A stretch of DNA of 64,000 bases from an uncultured Algibacter sp. (GCF_947487605.1 NZ_CANKXK010000007.1:62001-126000); one strand, 5' to 3'. Shown: positions 1-10,127, counted from the stretch's first letter. The notes: generated by a model from the sequence alone, not told the origin. Numbers and translations are program-made.

Positions 1-1
1 A

Positions 2-634
2 GCATTAATTTTAATATCTGTAATTACTTTTTCAATAGAAACAATACCAAGCTTAAAACCTCAAACGAGATTAATTCTTCAATCGGTAGAATGGTTTAGT
101 GTTGTAGTATTTACTATTGAGTATTTTTTAAGAGTATATGTTGCAGATAGTAAGCCAAGATTTGTTTTTAGCTTTTTCGGTATAATAGATTTACTGGCAA
201 TATTACCATTTTATTTATCCTTTGGAGTAGATTTACGATCACTAAGAGCATTACGTTTTTTAAGACTATTCAGAATTTTAAAATTAGTACGTTATAATAG
301 AGCAATGAGTCATTTTACTCAAGCTATTAAATCTGCAAAGGAAGAGATTTTATTGTTTATATTCATTACCTTGATTCTTATTTATTTCTCAGCAGTTGGT
401 ATTTATTATTTTGAAAATCAAGCACAACCAGAACATTTTTCTTCGATATTTGATAGTTTGTGGTGGGCTATAATTACTTTAACAACAGTAGGCTATGGCG
501 ATGTTTATCCTATTACAGTTGGTGGTAAAGTTTTTACTTTCTTTATATTAATGATTGGCTTAGGTATCGTTGCAATTCCAACTGGGATAATTTCGTCGGC
601 TTTGACAAAGTCGGTTGATAAAAAACAAGAGTAA
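2..634 (+). CDS. Voltage-gated potassium channel, C-terminal part
   Basis: The frame is open from base 2 and the start lies upstream, so about 210 residues are visible. It shows the second half of a six-helix voltage-gated channel. An S4-like helix with arginine at nearly every third residue (LRSLRALRFLRLFRILK) lies at about 233-285. It is followed by an S5 helix (LLFIFITLILIYFSAVGIYYF), a pore loop with the K+ selectivity filter TTVGYGD at 482-502, and an S6 helix. This is the classic inner-membrane Kv architecture and should mediate potassium flux. There is no cyclic-nucleotide or RCK domain after S6, only a short charged tail. Family assignment is firm; physiological role is not visible. 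Confidence 0.93.
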   Translation, partial: ALILISVITFSIETIPSLKPQTRLILQSVEWFSVVVFTIEYFLRVYVADSKPRFVFSFFGIIDLLAILPFYLSFGVDLRSLRALRFLRLFRILKLVRYNRAMSHFTQAIKSAKEEILLFIFITLILIYFSAVGIYYFENQAQPEHFSSIFDSLWWAIITLTTVGYGDVYPITVGGKVFTFFILMIGLGIVAIPTGIISSALTKSVDKKQE

Positions 635-1071
635 TAAAAGAATTATTTAAGTTCGAAATAAGTTTCAAAAAATAAAACTCACATAAATCATTAATAAACA
701 ATTTTTTGTTAAGTTGATAGAGCAAAGCTGTGAGCCTTTCGACTTTACTTAAGATAAACTTCAAGATATCTCATTCAAGCGAGATTTCTCATCACAAGAT
801 CCGCTTGGTATCTTTAAACAAAAAGATTTTGTTTTCGATAGCGTTCGGAATAATACCGTTTCTATATTAAAATAGTTTAAAATTTTGATTGTCAATATTT
901 TAATATATTGAACTCACATTAGCTAGTACTTACCTAGTAAGATGTATTTTGCTAGTATTATATTATTGAAAGAAATATAAAGCCCAATAGAAACCTAACG
1001 CAATTAAGGTATAAGCTATCCTGTATTTTTGGAAATAATTTTACAAACTTGTGTATTCAACTCCTAATTTG
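635..1071. other. Intergenic region with a degraded palindromic repeat
   Basis: No coding potential seen between the channel gene and the convergent epimerase gene. Bases 775-812 contain a small inverted repeat, CAAGCG...CGCTTG, enclosing the palindrome GAGATTTCTC. This looks like the short palindromic intergenic repeats common in Flavobacteriaceae. I see no clear terminator with a T tract. Confidence 0.4.
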
Positions 1072-1947
1072 TTATTCTATTTCAGTTTCAATAGCGATTG
1101 AAAACCTAGAGCCAGTTTCTAAAGTTTTAAAGGTTGATTTTTTGGTTATATCGGTAGATTCATTGTCACTGTCTGGTAACCCTAACCAAGGTTCTATACA
1201 AACATAATCTGCTAATGGTTTCGACCAAAGAGCAAGATGAGGGTAGTCTGTAAACCGAACGATGATTCCTTTTTCTTCATCTTTTTTACGCAGTCGAACC
1301 CAATCACAATCAATATTAGGGAATATTAATGCATCTTCGTTAAATAACGTGTCTGAAAGCGAAAGGCGGTTTTTATTAGTTTTAATTTCACGTTTGTATT
1401 CTGATAATAACCCCGAAGCACCTAATGTACTTGCTTCAAGATTTAATTGCTTGGGGAATTCTATAACATAGTCAGATAATTTAGTATTTTCGTTTAAAGG
1501 ACATGCATATGCTGTGTGTCCTCCGCAAATAAGTTGTATAGGTACAGTATCTTTGTTCTCAACGTTGTATGTCATAACTAAGTGCTTATTAGCAAGTTCA
1601 AACTCTACAGAAAATAAAAATTTGAAAGGGTATTGTTTTAGTGTTTCTTTAGAAGAATTAAGAGTGAAAGAACACTTCGAAACACCATGTTTCTGGAAAA
1701 GAAGTTGCTTGTTATTTCTAATAATACCATGTTTAGGCATATTGTAATCTTTTCCATTGTATACAACCTTATCTTCTTTAATTTTTCCAATTGCTGGAAA
1801 CAATATTGGTGAGCTACTTCCCCAAATAGAGGGCTTTATTTGCCATATATATTCTTCTCCAGTTATCTTATTTTTTAGAGAGCGAATTTCTGCTCCATTT
1901 GATTCGATTGTGCAAATAAGGTTTTCGTTTTCAATAGCGTGTAGCAT
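1072..1947 (-). CDS. Aldose 1-epimerase family protein (LacX-like)
   Basis: This 291-residue protein without a signal peptide matches the LacX/aldose 1-epimerase-like family, a beta-sandwich (galactose mutarotase fold) that interconverts sugar anomers. Landmarks are an N-terminal NGAEIRSLKN segment, WGSSSPILFPAIG, the conserved PKHGIIRN, a histidine in GGHTAYACP and the probable base glutamate in CIEPWLG near the C-terminus. Length is normal for this subgroup, which is shorter than GalM. It stands alone and is convergent with the channel gene. The exact sugar is unknown. It is distinct from the exported GalM-type lipoprotein at 56354. Confidence 0.85.
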   Translation of the reverse strand: MLHAIENENLICTIESNGAEIRSLKNKITGEEYIWQIKPSIWGSSSPILFPAIGKIKEDKVVYNGKDYNMPKHGIIRNNKQLLFQKHGVSKCSFTLNSSKETLKQYPFKFLFSVEFELANKHLVMTYNVENKDTVPIQLICGGHTAYACPLNENTKLSDYVIEFPKQLNLEASTLGASGLLSEYKREIKTNKNRLSLSDTLFNEDALIFPNIDCDWVRLRKKDEEKGIIVRFTDYPHLALWSKPLADYVCIEPWLGLPDSDNESTDITKKSTFKTLETGSRFSIAIETEIE

Positions 1948-2390
1948 ATTTTAATTATTAAAATAAATGAAGAATTAATAGAGCAAATATTGTGAATTTT
2001 ATGTGTTTTTAGTACAAGTATAACAGCTTGCTAAATATTTTAATGGCTAAGATATAAAAAATGAAAAACTATGAGCTTATGTATAAGACATTCAATAATT
2101 CAATTTTGTAGTCAATTTTATTTTGATTTCTGTGATTTGTTGATAAAGAGTTTATGTATTCAAAGGAAATAAAATAATTGCTAAAACTTCTTTTGGTATG
2201 GCTTTTAAAGAGTTAGAATGGTAATTTTAATGTGGAAGTTTTAAGAAAAACGCTAATAAATAATAACCTGTTGTATGTTTTTTGATAAAATATACACAAC
2301 AGGCTATAACTGTTTAACTTTAACTATAATTTTAGAGTAGCTTTTATGTTTGATATACAGTATTATTTTCTAACTCTATTTAAAACCGAG
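1948..2390. other. Intergenic region with inverted repeat
   Basis: AT-rich spacer holding the upstream region of the epimerase gene and the downstream region of the outer-membrane barrel gene, both on the minus strand. A perfect 8-bp inverted repeat, CCTGTTGT (2267-2274) and ACAACAGG (2296-2303), could be a weak terminator for the barrel gene, but no clean T tract follows on either strand. No small gene seen. Confidence 0.4.
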
Positions 2391-3260
2391 TTATTTTATA
2401 TCTAAAAACACCCCGCCAGAATATGCTGGTGCTGCATAGATAAGTTCACCAGAGATAGCACCAGTAAAGTTAAAAGAAATCCCTAGTTTTTTAGTAATAT
2501 AATACGCAACTTCAGCACCTAAACTCACATATTCAATATTATTTGCAAAAATACTTCCCTGTGCAGTTTGTGCACTTAAATCTCCATTTTGAAAGGATTC
2601 TAATAAATCTGCACGCCCTATTAACCATAACTTATTTTTTAAAAGATTGGCACCTAACTCTAAACCACCTCTAAATTCATCAGAGAAATCTTCAGTTCTA
2701 TTATTGAAACCCACATAGGTTTTTGCATAAAATGGAACTGCTCCTAAGTTAAAAGATGTTCCAAGGTTGGTTTGAATTAATTGATTAAATTCTCCGTCAC
2801 CAGTTTGAAAACTACCATCGCTTCCTCCTGCATTATCACCTGTTGGAATACCTAACTTTAAAGAAACAGACAAGGCAAGATAATCTGTTTTAAGTAAGCC
2901 ATATCTAGCACCTATTTCAATATCACCAATACTATTAAATGCTTCACCTTCATCGATAATTTGACCTGTAGTTCCTGAAACATCATCAAATTCGACTGCT
3001 CTTGAAAAAAATGGGATATAGGTTATGACATCTAGTTTGTCTAAAAGACCATATTCTCCATAAAAACTAATATTAAATTGGCTTCTTGTAATATTTGGAT
3101 CTTTTTTACCTGTATCTGTGTAATGTTTATCAGCTTCTAAATACCAAGCAGATAGCTTATAATAGCCATTACCTTTCCCTTTATTCCATTGCGAAAAAAC
3201 AGTATTAGAAGTTAAAAAGGCAAGTGTTACTATTAGTATAATCTTTTTTGAATTCATCAT
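2391..3260 (-). CDS. Outer-membrane beta-barrel protein
   Basis: A 289-residue exported protein. It starts with a cleavable signal peptide (KKIILIVTLAFLTSNTVFSQ) and continues as alternating amphipathic strands rich in glycine and aromatic residues. Examples are GDIEIGARYGLLK, LALSVSLKLGIPTGD and VPFYAKTYVGFNNR, ending in a typical final strand (GGVFLDIK). This is the pattern of a small outer-membrane barrel of the transporter/phenol-degradation-porin-like type. It lies 17 bp downstream of the Big2 lipoprotein gene on the same strand and is probably co-transcribed. Cargo or ligand cannot be deduced. Confidence 0.75.
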   Translation of the reverse strand: MMNSKKIILIVTLAFLTSNTVFSQWNKGKGNGYYKLSAWYLEADKHYTDTGKKDPNITRSQFNISFYGEYGLLDKLDVITYIPFFSRAVEFDDVSGTTGQIIDEGEAFNSIGDIEIGARYGLLKTDYLALSVSLKLGIPTGDNAGGSDGSFQTGDGEFNQLIQTNLGTSFNLGAVPFYAKTYVGFNNRTEDFSDEFRGGLELGANLLKNKLWLIGRADLLESFQNGDLSAQTAQGSIFANNIEYVSLGAEVAYYITKKLGISFNFTGAISGELIYAAPAYSGGVFLDIK

Positions 3261-3277
3261 CTTAAAATCGTAAGTTA

Positions 3278-4237
3278 TTAATCGTTTATTTTTCCTTCTC
3301 CTACTTTAACTCCAAAAGGTTTACACCAATACAAGACATAAGAATAATCATTAATTCCCTTGTTATTTATGGTGTAAGAATGTGCGCCGTTAAAAGTGGT
3401 TACAGCGCCAATTTCAAGAGCACTACCAATAGAATTTGGGTTGTTGCTTAAATAAATATAAAGCCCTGGTAAAGCTGTTGTAGCTTCATAATTACTTTCT
3501 ATAGAAAGTTTTAGGTTGCTAGTGTTTTCTATTTCTGATAGTGTAAAATCACCCTTTAAAGTATAGCTACTTGTTGTTACTATAGTTCCTGATTTTGAAT
3601 TTGGATTTTGTGAGCTTTCGGTTATTGTGATATCTGTAGTATTTTCTATAGTATTCCCATTTACAATCGTTTCTGCTTTTATGGTAGCAGATCCTGCGGA
3701 AACACCTGTAACTAGACCTGAGCTATTCACCGTTGCCACAGATGGGTTGTTACTTGTCCAAGTGATAGCTGCTGCTTCTTGTTCACCTAAATCATTATAA
3801 TAAGCTACATTATATTGATAAGTTTCAGAAACTTGAATACTTCCTGTTGGGTTTAGAAAAACAATTTCTTCCATTTTTGGACCAGAAGTATCTGGAGTAA
3901 TGGTTATAGAAATTGTATCATCTACAGTTTTATTATCTACTATAGCTTTAGCAATTATATTAGTTGTGCCTTCAGAAACACCTGTAACCAATCCAGTTGC
4001 ATTTACAATGGCAATTGAAGGGTCTTCACTAGACCAATCTATATCAACTGTTGCTTCTTCACCAATATTATTGAAGAATTTAACGTTAAGTTGAAAAGAT
4101 TTGTTAGCCTCAATAGTTTCTACAGTACTTAAAATACGTACTTCTTCAGCAATGGCATCGTCTCTGATATCTTCTCCAATACAGTTGTACAAAAGGGCAG
4201 TAGTAATTAAAATAAAAAGTAAATGTATTTTTTTCAT
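3278..4237 (-). CDS. Lipoprotein with two Big2 (Ig-like) domains
   Basis: A 319-residue protein with a lipoprotein signal peptide ending in the lipobox LYNC (Cys about 19). Two tandem bacterial Ig-like group 2 repeats follow, at about residues 30-115 and 120-210. Each has the hallmark pattern of a W-T/S-S segment, then a motif such as PSVATVNSSGLVTGVSAGSATI, written here as PSVATV, SGLVTGVS and GSATI. The C-terminal 100 residues are a less typical beta-rich domain (TIVTTSSYTLKGDFTLSEI). It should be anchored in the outer membrane and may act in adhesion or as a surface partner of the barrel protein encoded 17 bp downstream. No enzymatic motif is visible. Confidence 0.8.
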   Translation of the reverse strand: MKKIHLLFILITTALLYNCIGEDIRDDAIAEEVRILSTVETIEANKSFQLNVKFFNNIGEEATVDIDWSSEDPSIAIVNATGLVTGVSEGTTNIIAKAIVDNKTVDDTISITITPDTSGPKMEEIVFLNPTGSIQVSETYQYNVAYYNDLGEQEAAAITWTSNNPSVATVNSSGLVTGVSAGSATIKAETIVNGNTIENTTDITITESSQNPNSKSGTIVTTSSYTLKGDFTLSEIENTSNLKLSIESNYEATTALPGLYIYLSNNPNSIGSALEIGAVTTFNGAHSYTINNKGINDYSYVLYWCKPFGVKVGEGKIND

Positions 4238-4354
4238 GATATGGTATTTTGAAGATATAGGTCGTCACCATTAGTTTAGCATTACATAAAAAAATTAAAA
4301 AAAAATAAATTATATGAAAACGTATGAATAGTGTCGTCTTTTTAACGAAACACA

Positions 4355-4374
4355 AAAAGTCAAGATGACTTCTT
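4355..4374. repeat. 20-nt element shared with 16130-16149
   Basis: Bases 4355-4374 match 16130-16149 in 19 of 20 positions. Here the core is a perfect inverted repeat, AAGTCA-AGA-TGACTT. Both copies lie upstream of sugar-metabolism genes, 153 bp before the phosphohexomutase here and 34 bp before the beta-mannosidase. This could be a shared operator or 5' UTR hairpin, but two copies are weak evidence. Confidence 0.35.
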
Positions 4375-4526
4375 AGTGAAAATTGAAAGTTTTGTACATA
4401 GAATTGATGATTTAACGTAAAATTTATTTTAAAATAGTTTTTATATTGCAAACCACTATTAACAACTAAATAATAAGCTATTAACCTTGTGTTTATAGCT
4501 TAATAAACAACTAAAACTACATTATT

Positions 4527-6254
4527 ATGACTATTAATCAATCTGAAGTTTCGGATAGAATCAATTCATGGCTAATGCCAACATTTGATGCCGATACGCA
4601 AGCACTAATTAAAGATAGTCTTGCAAACAATCCTGAAGATATTCAAGAAAGCTTTTACAAAGATTTAGAATTTGGTACGGGAGGTATGCGAGGTATTATG
4701 GGTGTAGGAACCAATCGTATTAATAAATACACATTAGGTAAAAGTACCCAAGGCTTAAGTAATTATTTACATAAATCGTTTCCTAATGAAACACCGAAAG
4801 CTGTAATTGCCTATGATTGTAGGCACAATAGTAAATCATTAGCAAAGGTTGTAGCCGATGTGTTTTCGGCTAATGGAATTGAAGTTTATTTATTTGAAGA
4901 TTTACGTCCAACTCCAGAGTTATCATTTGCAGTAAGACACTTAAACTCCCATTGTGGTATTGTATTAACAGCTTCTCACAATCCACCAGAATATAATGGC
5001 TATAAAGTATATTGGCAAGATGGCGGTCAGTTGGTACCACCTCATGATGATTTAGTTATCTCAGAAATAAATAGTTTAGATTATTCAGATATTAAATTTG
5101 AAGCAAATGCAGATTTAATTCATTTAATCGGAAAAGATATAGATGCTGAATTCATTAAAGCATCAGTCAGCAATGTGAGTTTTAATACGTCTCAAGAAGC
5201 AAAAGATAATACAACTATTGTGTTCACATCGCTTCACGGAACGTCAATTACAGCAGTTCCAGACACTCTAAAACAAGCGGGTTATAACAATGTACATATT
5301 GTAAAAGAACAAGAAGTGCCAGATGGAGATTTTCCAACAGTAGTGTCTCCAAACCCAGAAGAGCCAGAAGCATTAAAAATGGCACTTGAACTTGCTGATA
5401 AAGTTAATGCAGATATTGTTATAGGTACAGACCCAGATTGTGACCGTTTAGGAATTGCTATTCGAAATTCAGAAAATGAGTTGCAATTACTCAATGGGAA
5501 TCAAACCATGTTAGTGATGACTAGTTTTTTATTAAAACAATGGGAAAAACAAGGTAAAATAAAGGGTGAAGAATTTATTGCATCAACTATTGTGTCAACA
5601 CCAATGCTTACTAATTTAGCGAATCATTATGGTGTAGATAGTAAAATTGTACTTACTGGCTTTAAGTGGATTGCTAAGTTGATTAAGGATTATCCTGAGC
5701 TAGACTTTATTGGAGGAGGTGAAGAAAGTTTTGGGTATATGGTTGGCGATTTTGTAAGAGATAAAGATGCAGTTACGTCAACACTTTTGGCTATTGAAAT
5801 TGTAGCTCAAGCTAAGGCTAATAACAGTTCTGCTTATGATGAGTTAATTGCATTATATGTAGAACATGGCTATTATAAAGAACGATTAATTTCATTAACT
5901 AAAAAAGGAATAGAAGGCGCACAAGAGATTAAACAAATGATGATTGATGCCCGAGAAAATCCTTTAAGCGAAATTAATAAGTCTAAAGTTGTAAAAATAG
6001 ACGATTATCAATTATCCATTTCTAAAAACCCAATTACTGGAGAAGAAAAGTCAATTGATATTCCAAAATCGAATGTGTTAATCTATACTACTGAAGATGG
6101 AACACAATTAGCTTTAAGACCTAGCGGCACAGAACCAAAAATAAAATTCTACATCAGTGTAAACACTAATTTAGAAAGTGCTTCTGAGTTTAAAGAAACT
6201 GAAGCTGCTATTGAAGCTAAAATTGATGCTATTGTTAAAGATATGAAGCTTTAA
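4527..6254 (+). CDS. Phosphoglucomutase/phosphomannomutase
   Basis: A 575-residue cytoplasmic alpha-D-phosphohexomutase that moves phosphate between C1 and C6 of hexose phosphates. All four signature loops are present. These are the phosphoserine loop TASHNPP (Ser about 150), the Mg2+ loop [12 protein letters not shown], the sugar-binding loop [13 protein letters not shown] and the phosphate-binding loop [12 protein letters not shown] near the C-terminus. Length fits the large PGM/PMM subgroup usual in Bacteroidetes. The sequence does not decide glucose against mannose specificity. It is a single gene preceded by about 290 bp of AT-rich DNA and could feed mannose-1-phosphate or glucose-1-phosphate metabolism. 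Confidence 0.95.
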   Translation: MTINQSEVSDRINSWLMPTFDADTQALIKDSLANNPEDIQESFYKDLEFGTGGMRGIMGVGTNRINKYTLGKSTQGLSNYLHKSFPNETPKAVIAYDCRHNSKSLAKVVADVFSANGIEVYLFEDLRPTPELSFAVRHLNSHCGIVLTASHNPPEYNGYKVYWQDGGQLVPPHDDLVISEINSLDYSDIKFEANADLIHLIGKDIDAEFIKASVSNVSFNTSQEAKDNTTIVFTSLHGTSITAVPDTLKQAGYNNVHIVKEQEVPDGDFPTVVSPNPEEPEALKMALELADKVNADIVIGTDPDCDRLGIAIRNSENELQLLNGNQTMLVMTSFLLKQWEKQGKIKGEEFIASTIVSTPMLTNLANHYGVDSKIVLTGFKWIAKLIKDYPELDFIGGGEESFGYMVGDFVRDKDAVTSTLLAIEIVAQAKANNSSAYDELIALYVEHGYYKERLISLTKKGIEGAQEIKQMMIDARENPLSEINKSKVVKIDDYQLSISKNPITGEEKSIDIPKSNVLIYTTEDGTQLALRPSGTEPKIKFYISVNTNLESASEFKETEAAIEAKIDAIVKDMKL

Positions 6255-6683
6255 TAATGCTTTATAAGTAATTGAACTTAATCAATAAAGAGTTAGTTTC
6301 AATATTAAATAACTTTTCTTATCTCCCGCACCACTTGCATTAATGTAATTAAACACATTTAAAGTAAGCGGTTAAATAGACACAAAAGGTGTTAAATTGT
6401 TTAGTAATGCGATAGATTCGAAAAAAAATTGTAATTTGATAAAAAAAATGATGTTTCCTATTTCATACTTTTTTATCTAATATTGATGCTTATTTACCAT
6501 TAATTTCTTTTTAAAAGTATTATTAAGGTAAATTTAGATTAGTTCTTTTTTGAATGAACCTTTATATTTTTTTTATATAATAGGTATAGTTGTATTTAGT
6601 TGGCCTTCTATTTAATATTAAATTGATAGAATTAATAGGCTATAATTGTATGTTAATCTCTCTTTAATAATTTAATTAATCTT
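6255..6683. other. Intergenic region, no feature recognised
   Basis: About 430 bp of very AT-rich DNA between the phosphohexomutase and the AraC-type regulator. I found no ORF with a convincing start, no hairpin followed by a T tract and no clear TANNTTTG promoter box. Confidence 0.5.
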
Positions 6684-7565
6684 ATGAGTTTTAAAAACAA
6701 GAAAGTACATCGGGAAATAACGCCTTTAATTGCTCAGGATAGTTTTTTGGTTTTAGATAGAGTAAAGACTTTTTACGAATTCCCAATTCATTTTCATCCA
6801 GAATTTGAACTTAATTTTATTTCAAACGGAAAAGGAATCAAAAGAATAGTAGGGGATAGTGTAGAAGAAATTGAAGATTTAGAACTTGTTTTGGTAGGGC
6901 CAAATTTGTATCACGGTTGGAAACATCACAAATGCACATCCAACGAAATGCATGAAATTACCGTTCAGTTTAGTGAAGATTTATTTCATGATAAATTTTT
7001 GCAAAAAACAATCATGAAACCGCTTAGAGACATGTTTAACAAATCTAATAGAGGTATTTTGTTTTCTAAAGCGGCAAGTGAAGCTATGTATCCAAGACTA
7101 TGCAAAGTAGCAAAACTTGATGGTATAGACCTTTATTTAGAAATGGTTTCTATTTTGTATGATTTGGCGAATTCGAAAAATCAAGAATTATTATCATCCT
7201 TAACACTTCATATTGATAGCTTTCAGAATAGTGAGAGGATTAAAATAATAAATGATTTTATCCATCAAAATTATGATTCTAAAATAACCTTAGAGCAAGT
7301 TTCCGTATTAGTAAATATGAGTTCTGTGTCTTTTAACAGATTTATAAAAAGCAGAACAGGTAAAACCTTTATTGAATACTTAAATGATGTTCGTATTGGG
7401 TACGCGTCTAGGTTTCTTGTAGAAAAAGATTTAAGTATTTCTGAAATTGCATTTACCTGTGGTTTCAATACGCTTACAAATTTTAATAGGCAATTTAAGA
7501 AGCAAAAAGGCTGTACACCTACAGCTTATAAAGAAAACTTTAATGGTTTAAAACGGGTTATTTAA
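6684..7565 (+). CDS. AraC-family transcriptional regulator
   Basis: A 293-residue one-component regulator. The N-terminal half is a cupin-like sensor domain (FPIHFHPEFELNFI, then LVLVGPNLYHGWKHH; about residues 30-90), typically binding a small sugar. The C-terminal 100 residues are the double helix-turn-helix of AraC/XylS (ITLEQVSVLVNMSSVSFNRF, then the second recognition part ISEIAFTCGFNTLTNFNRQF). It converges with a second AraC gene, with only 18 bp between their stops. It likely controls nearby sugar genes; the ligand is unknown. Confidence 0.93.
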   Translation: MSFKNKKVHREITPLIAQDSFLVLDRVKTFYEFPIHFHPEFELNFISNGKGIKRIVGDSVEEIEDLELVLVGPNLYHGWKHHKCTSNEMHEITVQFSEDLFHDKFLQKTIMKPLRDMFNKSNRGILFSKAASEAMYPRLCKVAKLDGIDLYLEMVSILYDLANSKNQELLSSLTLHIDSFQNSERIKIINDFIHQNYDSKITLEQVSVLVNMSSVSFNRFIKSRTGKTFIEYLNDVRIGYASRFLVEKDLSISEIAFTCGFNTLTNFNRQFKKQKGCTPTAYKENFNGLKRVI

Positions 7566-7583
7566 CTTGCTTTTACCAGGAAA

Positions 7584-8483
7584 TTAATTGGTAGAAACAC
7601 TTGCCGATGCATTAAACTGTTTTGCGTAATCTGAAGGCGATTTATGCATAATTTTTTTAAACTGTCTATTAAAATTAGAAATATTATGAAACCCCGAAGC
7701 TTCGGCAACCTCTTGGATGCTCATGGTTTGTAATTCATTTTTTCTAATTAAATCGCTAGCATAATTAATACGCATTTCCGCAAGAACTTCTTTAAAGGTT
7801 TTAAGGGTTCTTTTTTTGAAAAATCGACAAAAAGCAGTTTCAGATAAATTGGCTACTTCGGCAACTTGTTTTAGCTGAATATCGTTTTTGAAATTTTGAA
7901 TCATAAAGTTATACACCTCATTCAATCGGTGGTATCCAACCGTATGGTATTGCTTTGTAAAATGACCAGAACTTAATGTTCTGTACTCATCAGATTCAGA
8001 GAGTATATTTAGTATTTCTAATAATAAAACCAAGCGGTTGGCGTATGTGGCGTCAACCAATTGGATCATTTTTTTCTTGATGCGCTTACTTGTTTCACCA
8101 TAGATAGATAGCCCACGTTTAGAGGCGTGTACCATTGCTCTTATTTTAGAGCATTCGGGCAATTCTAAAAAGGAATCTCCAAATATTTCAAAATTAAATT
8201 GCACTACGGTTAAAGCAATTGGGATGCCATTCTTTTTTACTGTGCTGTCATTTTCCTCTTCAATAAAACAATGGGGCAAATTTTTGCCAATAAATACCAA
8301 ATCGTCTTTTTCCATAAGCTCAACACTATTGCCAACAAAGCGTTTCCCGCTACTATTTTCGGTTAATGTTAATTCAAATTCTGGATGGTAATGATATTGC
8401 ATATGCAAAGAGGCGCAGTAATCCTTTTTAACAAAAAAAGATTGATTTGATAATTTAGGTACTTTTTCAAAAAAAGGTTTCAT
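7584..8483 (-). CDS. AraC-family transcriptional regulator
   Basis: A 299-residue paralogue of its convergent neighbour. It has an N-terminal cupin sensor (HPEFELTLTENSSGKRFVG, then DLVFIGKNLPHCF) and a C-terminal AraC double helix-turn-helix (LKQVAEVANLSETAFCRFF and IQEVAEASGFHNISNFNRQF). It is divergent from the 8591 gene with about 107 bp between starts. That shared region is the obvious place for autoregulation and control of the 8591-12106 genes. The effector is probably a sugar but cannot be named. Confidence 0.93.
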   Translation of the reverse strand: MKPFFEKVPKLSNQSFFVKKDYCASLHMQYHYHPEFELTLTENSSGKRFVGNSVELMEKDDLVFIGKNLPHCFIEEENDSTVKKNGIPIALTVVQFNFEIFGDSFLELPECSKIRAMVHASKRGLSIYGETSKRIKKKMIQLVDATYANRLVLLLEILNILSESDEYRTLSSGHFTKQYHTVGYHRLNEVYNFMIQNFKNDIQLKQVAEVANLSETAFCRFFKKRTLKTFKEVLAEMRINYASDLIRKNELQTMSIQEVAEASGFHNISNFNRQFKKIMHKSPSDYAKQFNASASVSTN

Positions 8484-8590
8484 GAATATACTTTTTTGGC
8501 TAATAATAATACTGGATTACCTAAAATTAATGATTAATTGCGGTAGTTTGCTAATTTTAGACTATAATTTTTAAAAAAAATGATTTTGGC

Positions 8591-9325
8591 ATGGTAGCGA
8601 ATAATGAAAATAAAGTAGCAGTAATGGATTATATGAAGGTTGTAAACAGATTACAAGACCCATATATTGCAGCAGAAAAAGCTTGGAAACCCATCCATCA
8701 AGAACGTATAAATCAAGATATTTTAACAGGTTGGTATTTGTATAAAGTGCATTTTGCTTACGAAGGAAATGACTATAACTATGCCACCATAAATACCTAT
8801 GATGCATTTAGTAAATTAGAAGATCCTTACCCTAGAGAGATTATAGCAAATACCCACCCAGATAAAGGATATGATGGTTTTGAAGATATTACCGAAGAAG
8901 CTAGAAAAAAAGTGAGATCAGAAATGAGTTATTTGGTAAATAATGCCATTAAAACAAATCAAAAAACACCTTCAAAATACTTAAAAGTTGCTTTTATTGA
9001 AGTCCATGAAGCTAAAAAAGATTTGTATAAACAAAACGAGGATAGCCTTTGGAAACCTGTGCAAGAAAAATTAAACGCTGATGGTGTTCAAGATTGGTGG
9101 GCTGTTTATCAATTAGAGTTTCCACATGGTACAAATGCCAATTATCAGTTTATCACAGTTAGTGCGGTTTCAGAGTTTAAAAAACTTGAAGAACTGGACT
9201 ATTTTGGAGCGTTTAAAGAAGTGCATCCAGACAAAGATTTTGATGAAGCTGTGGCAAAAACCTTAGATATACGGTCTGCATATCGCGCAGAATTATGGGA
9301 ACTTGTTGATTTCTTAGAGAAATAG
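8591..9325 (+). CDS. Duplicated-domain protein of unknown function
   Basis: I do not recognise this 244-residue family by name. It is built of two related halves. The first has VAVMDYMKV, WKPIHQERIN, GWYLYKVHF and a tyrosine-rich strand DYNYATINTY. The second has LKVAFIEVHE, WKPVQEKLN, DWWAVYQLEF and NANYQFITVS. Each half also carries an HPDK motif. The strand-helix-strand pattern suggests two ferredoxin-like (dimeric alpha/beta barrel) units fused in one chain. The start at 8591 gives no signal peptide, unlike the paralogue immediately downstream. Genes follow at 27, 26 and 29 bp spacing, suggesting one operon with the reductases. Confidence 0.75.
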   Translation: MVANNENKVAVMDYMKVVNRLQDPYIAAEKAWKPIHQERINQDILTGWYLYKVHFAYEGNDYNYATINTYDAFSKLEDPYPREIIANTHPDKGYDGFEDITEEARKKVRSEMSYLVNNAIKTNQKTPSKYLKVAFIEVHEAKKDLYKQNEDSLWKPVQEKLNADGVQDWWAVYQLEFPHGTNANYQFITVSAVSEFKKLEELDYFGAFKEVHPDKDFDEAVAKTLDIRSAYRAELWELVDFLEK

Positions 9326-9351
9326 AAATAATATAATACGTTCAACTAAAT

Positions 9352-10101
9352 ATGAAACATCTTTTAATAGTATTTGTAGCGTTAATTAGCAATATTGCCA
9401 TGTCACAAGGACTTCCAGACCAGATAGCAGTGATGGACTTTGTGAAAGTGGAGTCAGGTGAAAAAGAATCCTATCTTCAGATGGAGAATACTTGGAAAAA
9501 AGTGCATCAAGAAAGAATTAAACAAGATATTATAACGGGTTGGTATTTATATAAAGTGCGTTTTGCAGGAACAGAGTATAACTATGTAACAATAAATACC
9601 TATTCAAGTTTTAATAAACTTGAAAACCCATATCCAAACGAAATTATTGCAAATGTTTCTTCTGATAAAAATCTAACTGAGAAATCTGGAAGTAAGATAA
9701 AATCAGAAATGTCTAAATTGGTGGCGTTTACAGGTAAAAACAAGCCTTCTAAATATATGTTAATGGCTTTTATTGTTGTAGATGAAAAAGATAAAGGTGC
9801 TTACGTAAAAGGCGAGAATACCATTTGGAAACCTACCCATAAAGAGTAGATAGAAAACAGCTCTCAAGATTGGTGGGCAGTCTATCAATTGCAATTTCCT
9901 CATGGGTTAAATGTAAATTATCAGTTTGTAACAATTAGTGCCGTTTCAGACTTTTCAGATATCGATAAATTAGATTATTTAGGAGCATATAATAAAGCTC
10001 ATAAGAATAGAGATTTCAAAACAGATGTTACCAATACGCTAAATACAAGAACTGCACATAGAGCAGAGCTTTGGGAGTTGGTTGACTATTTAGAGAAATA
10101 A
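9352..10101 (+). pseudogene. Paralogue of the 8591 protein, broken by one in-frame TAG
   Basis: The frame from 9352 codes for a signal peptide (LLIVFVALISNIAMSQ), the first half of the same two-domain family (VAVMDFVKV, WKKVHQERIK, GWYLYKVRF, YNYVTINTY) and the start of the second half (WKPTHKE). It is then stopped by TAG at 9847-9849. The same frame continues without any shift through the rest of the second half (DWWAVYQLQFPHGLNVNYQF) to the family's C-terminus ELVDYLEK and a stop at 10099. Everything else is well conserved, so the lesion is recent, or it is read through, or it is a sequencing error. In the upstream paralogue the matching codon is lysine. Confidence 0.8.
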
Positions 10102-10127
10102 ATATTTAATTCAAAAGATTTTACAAG

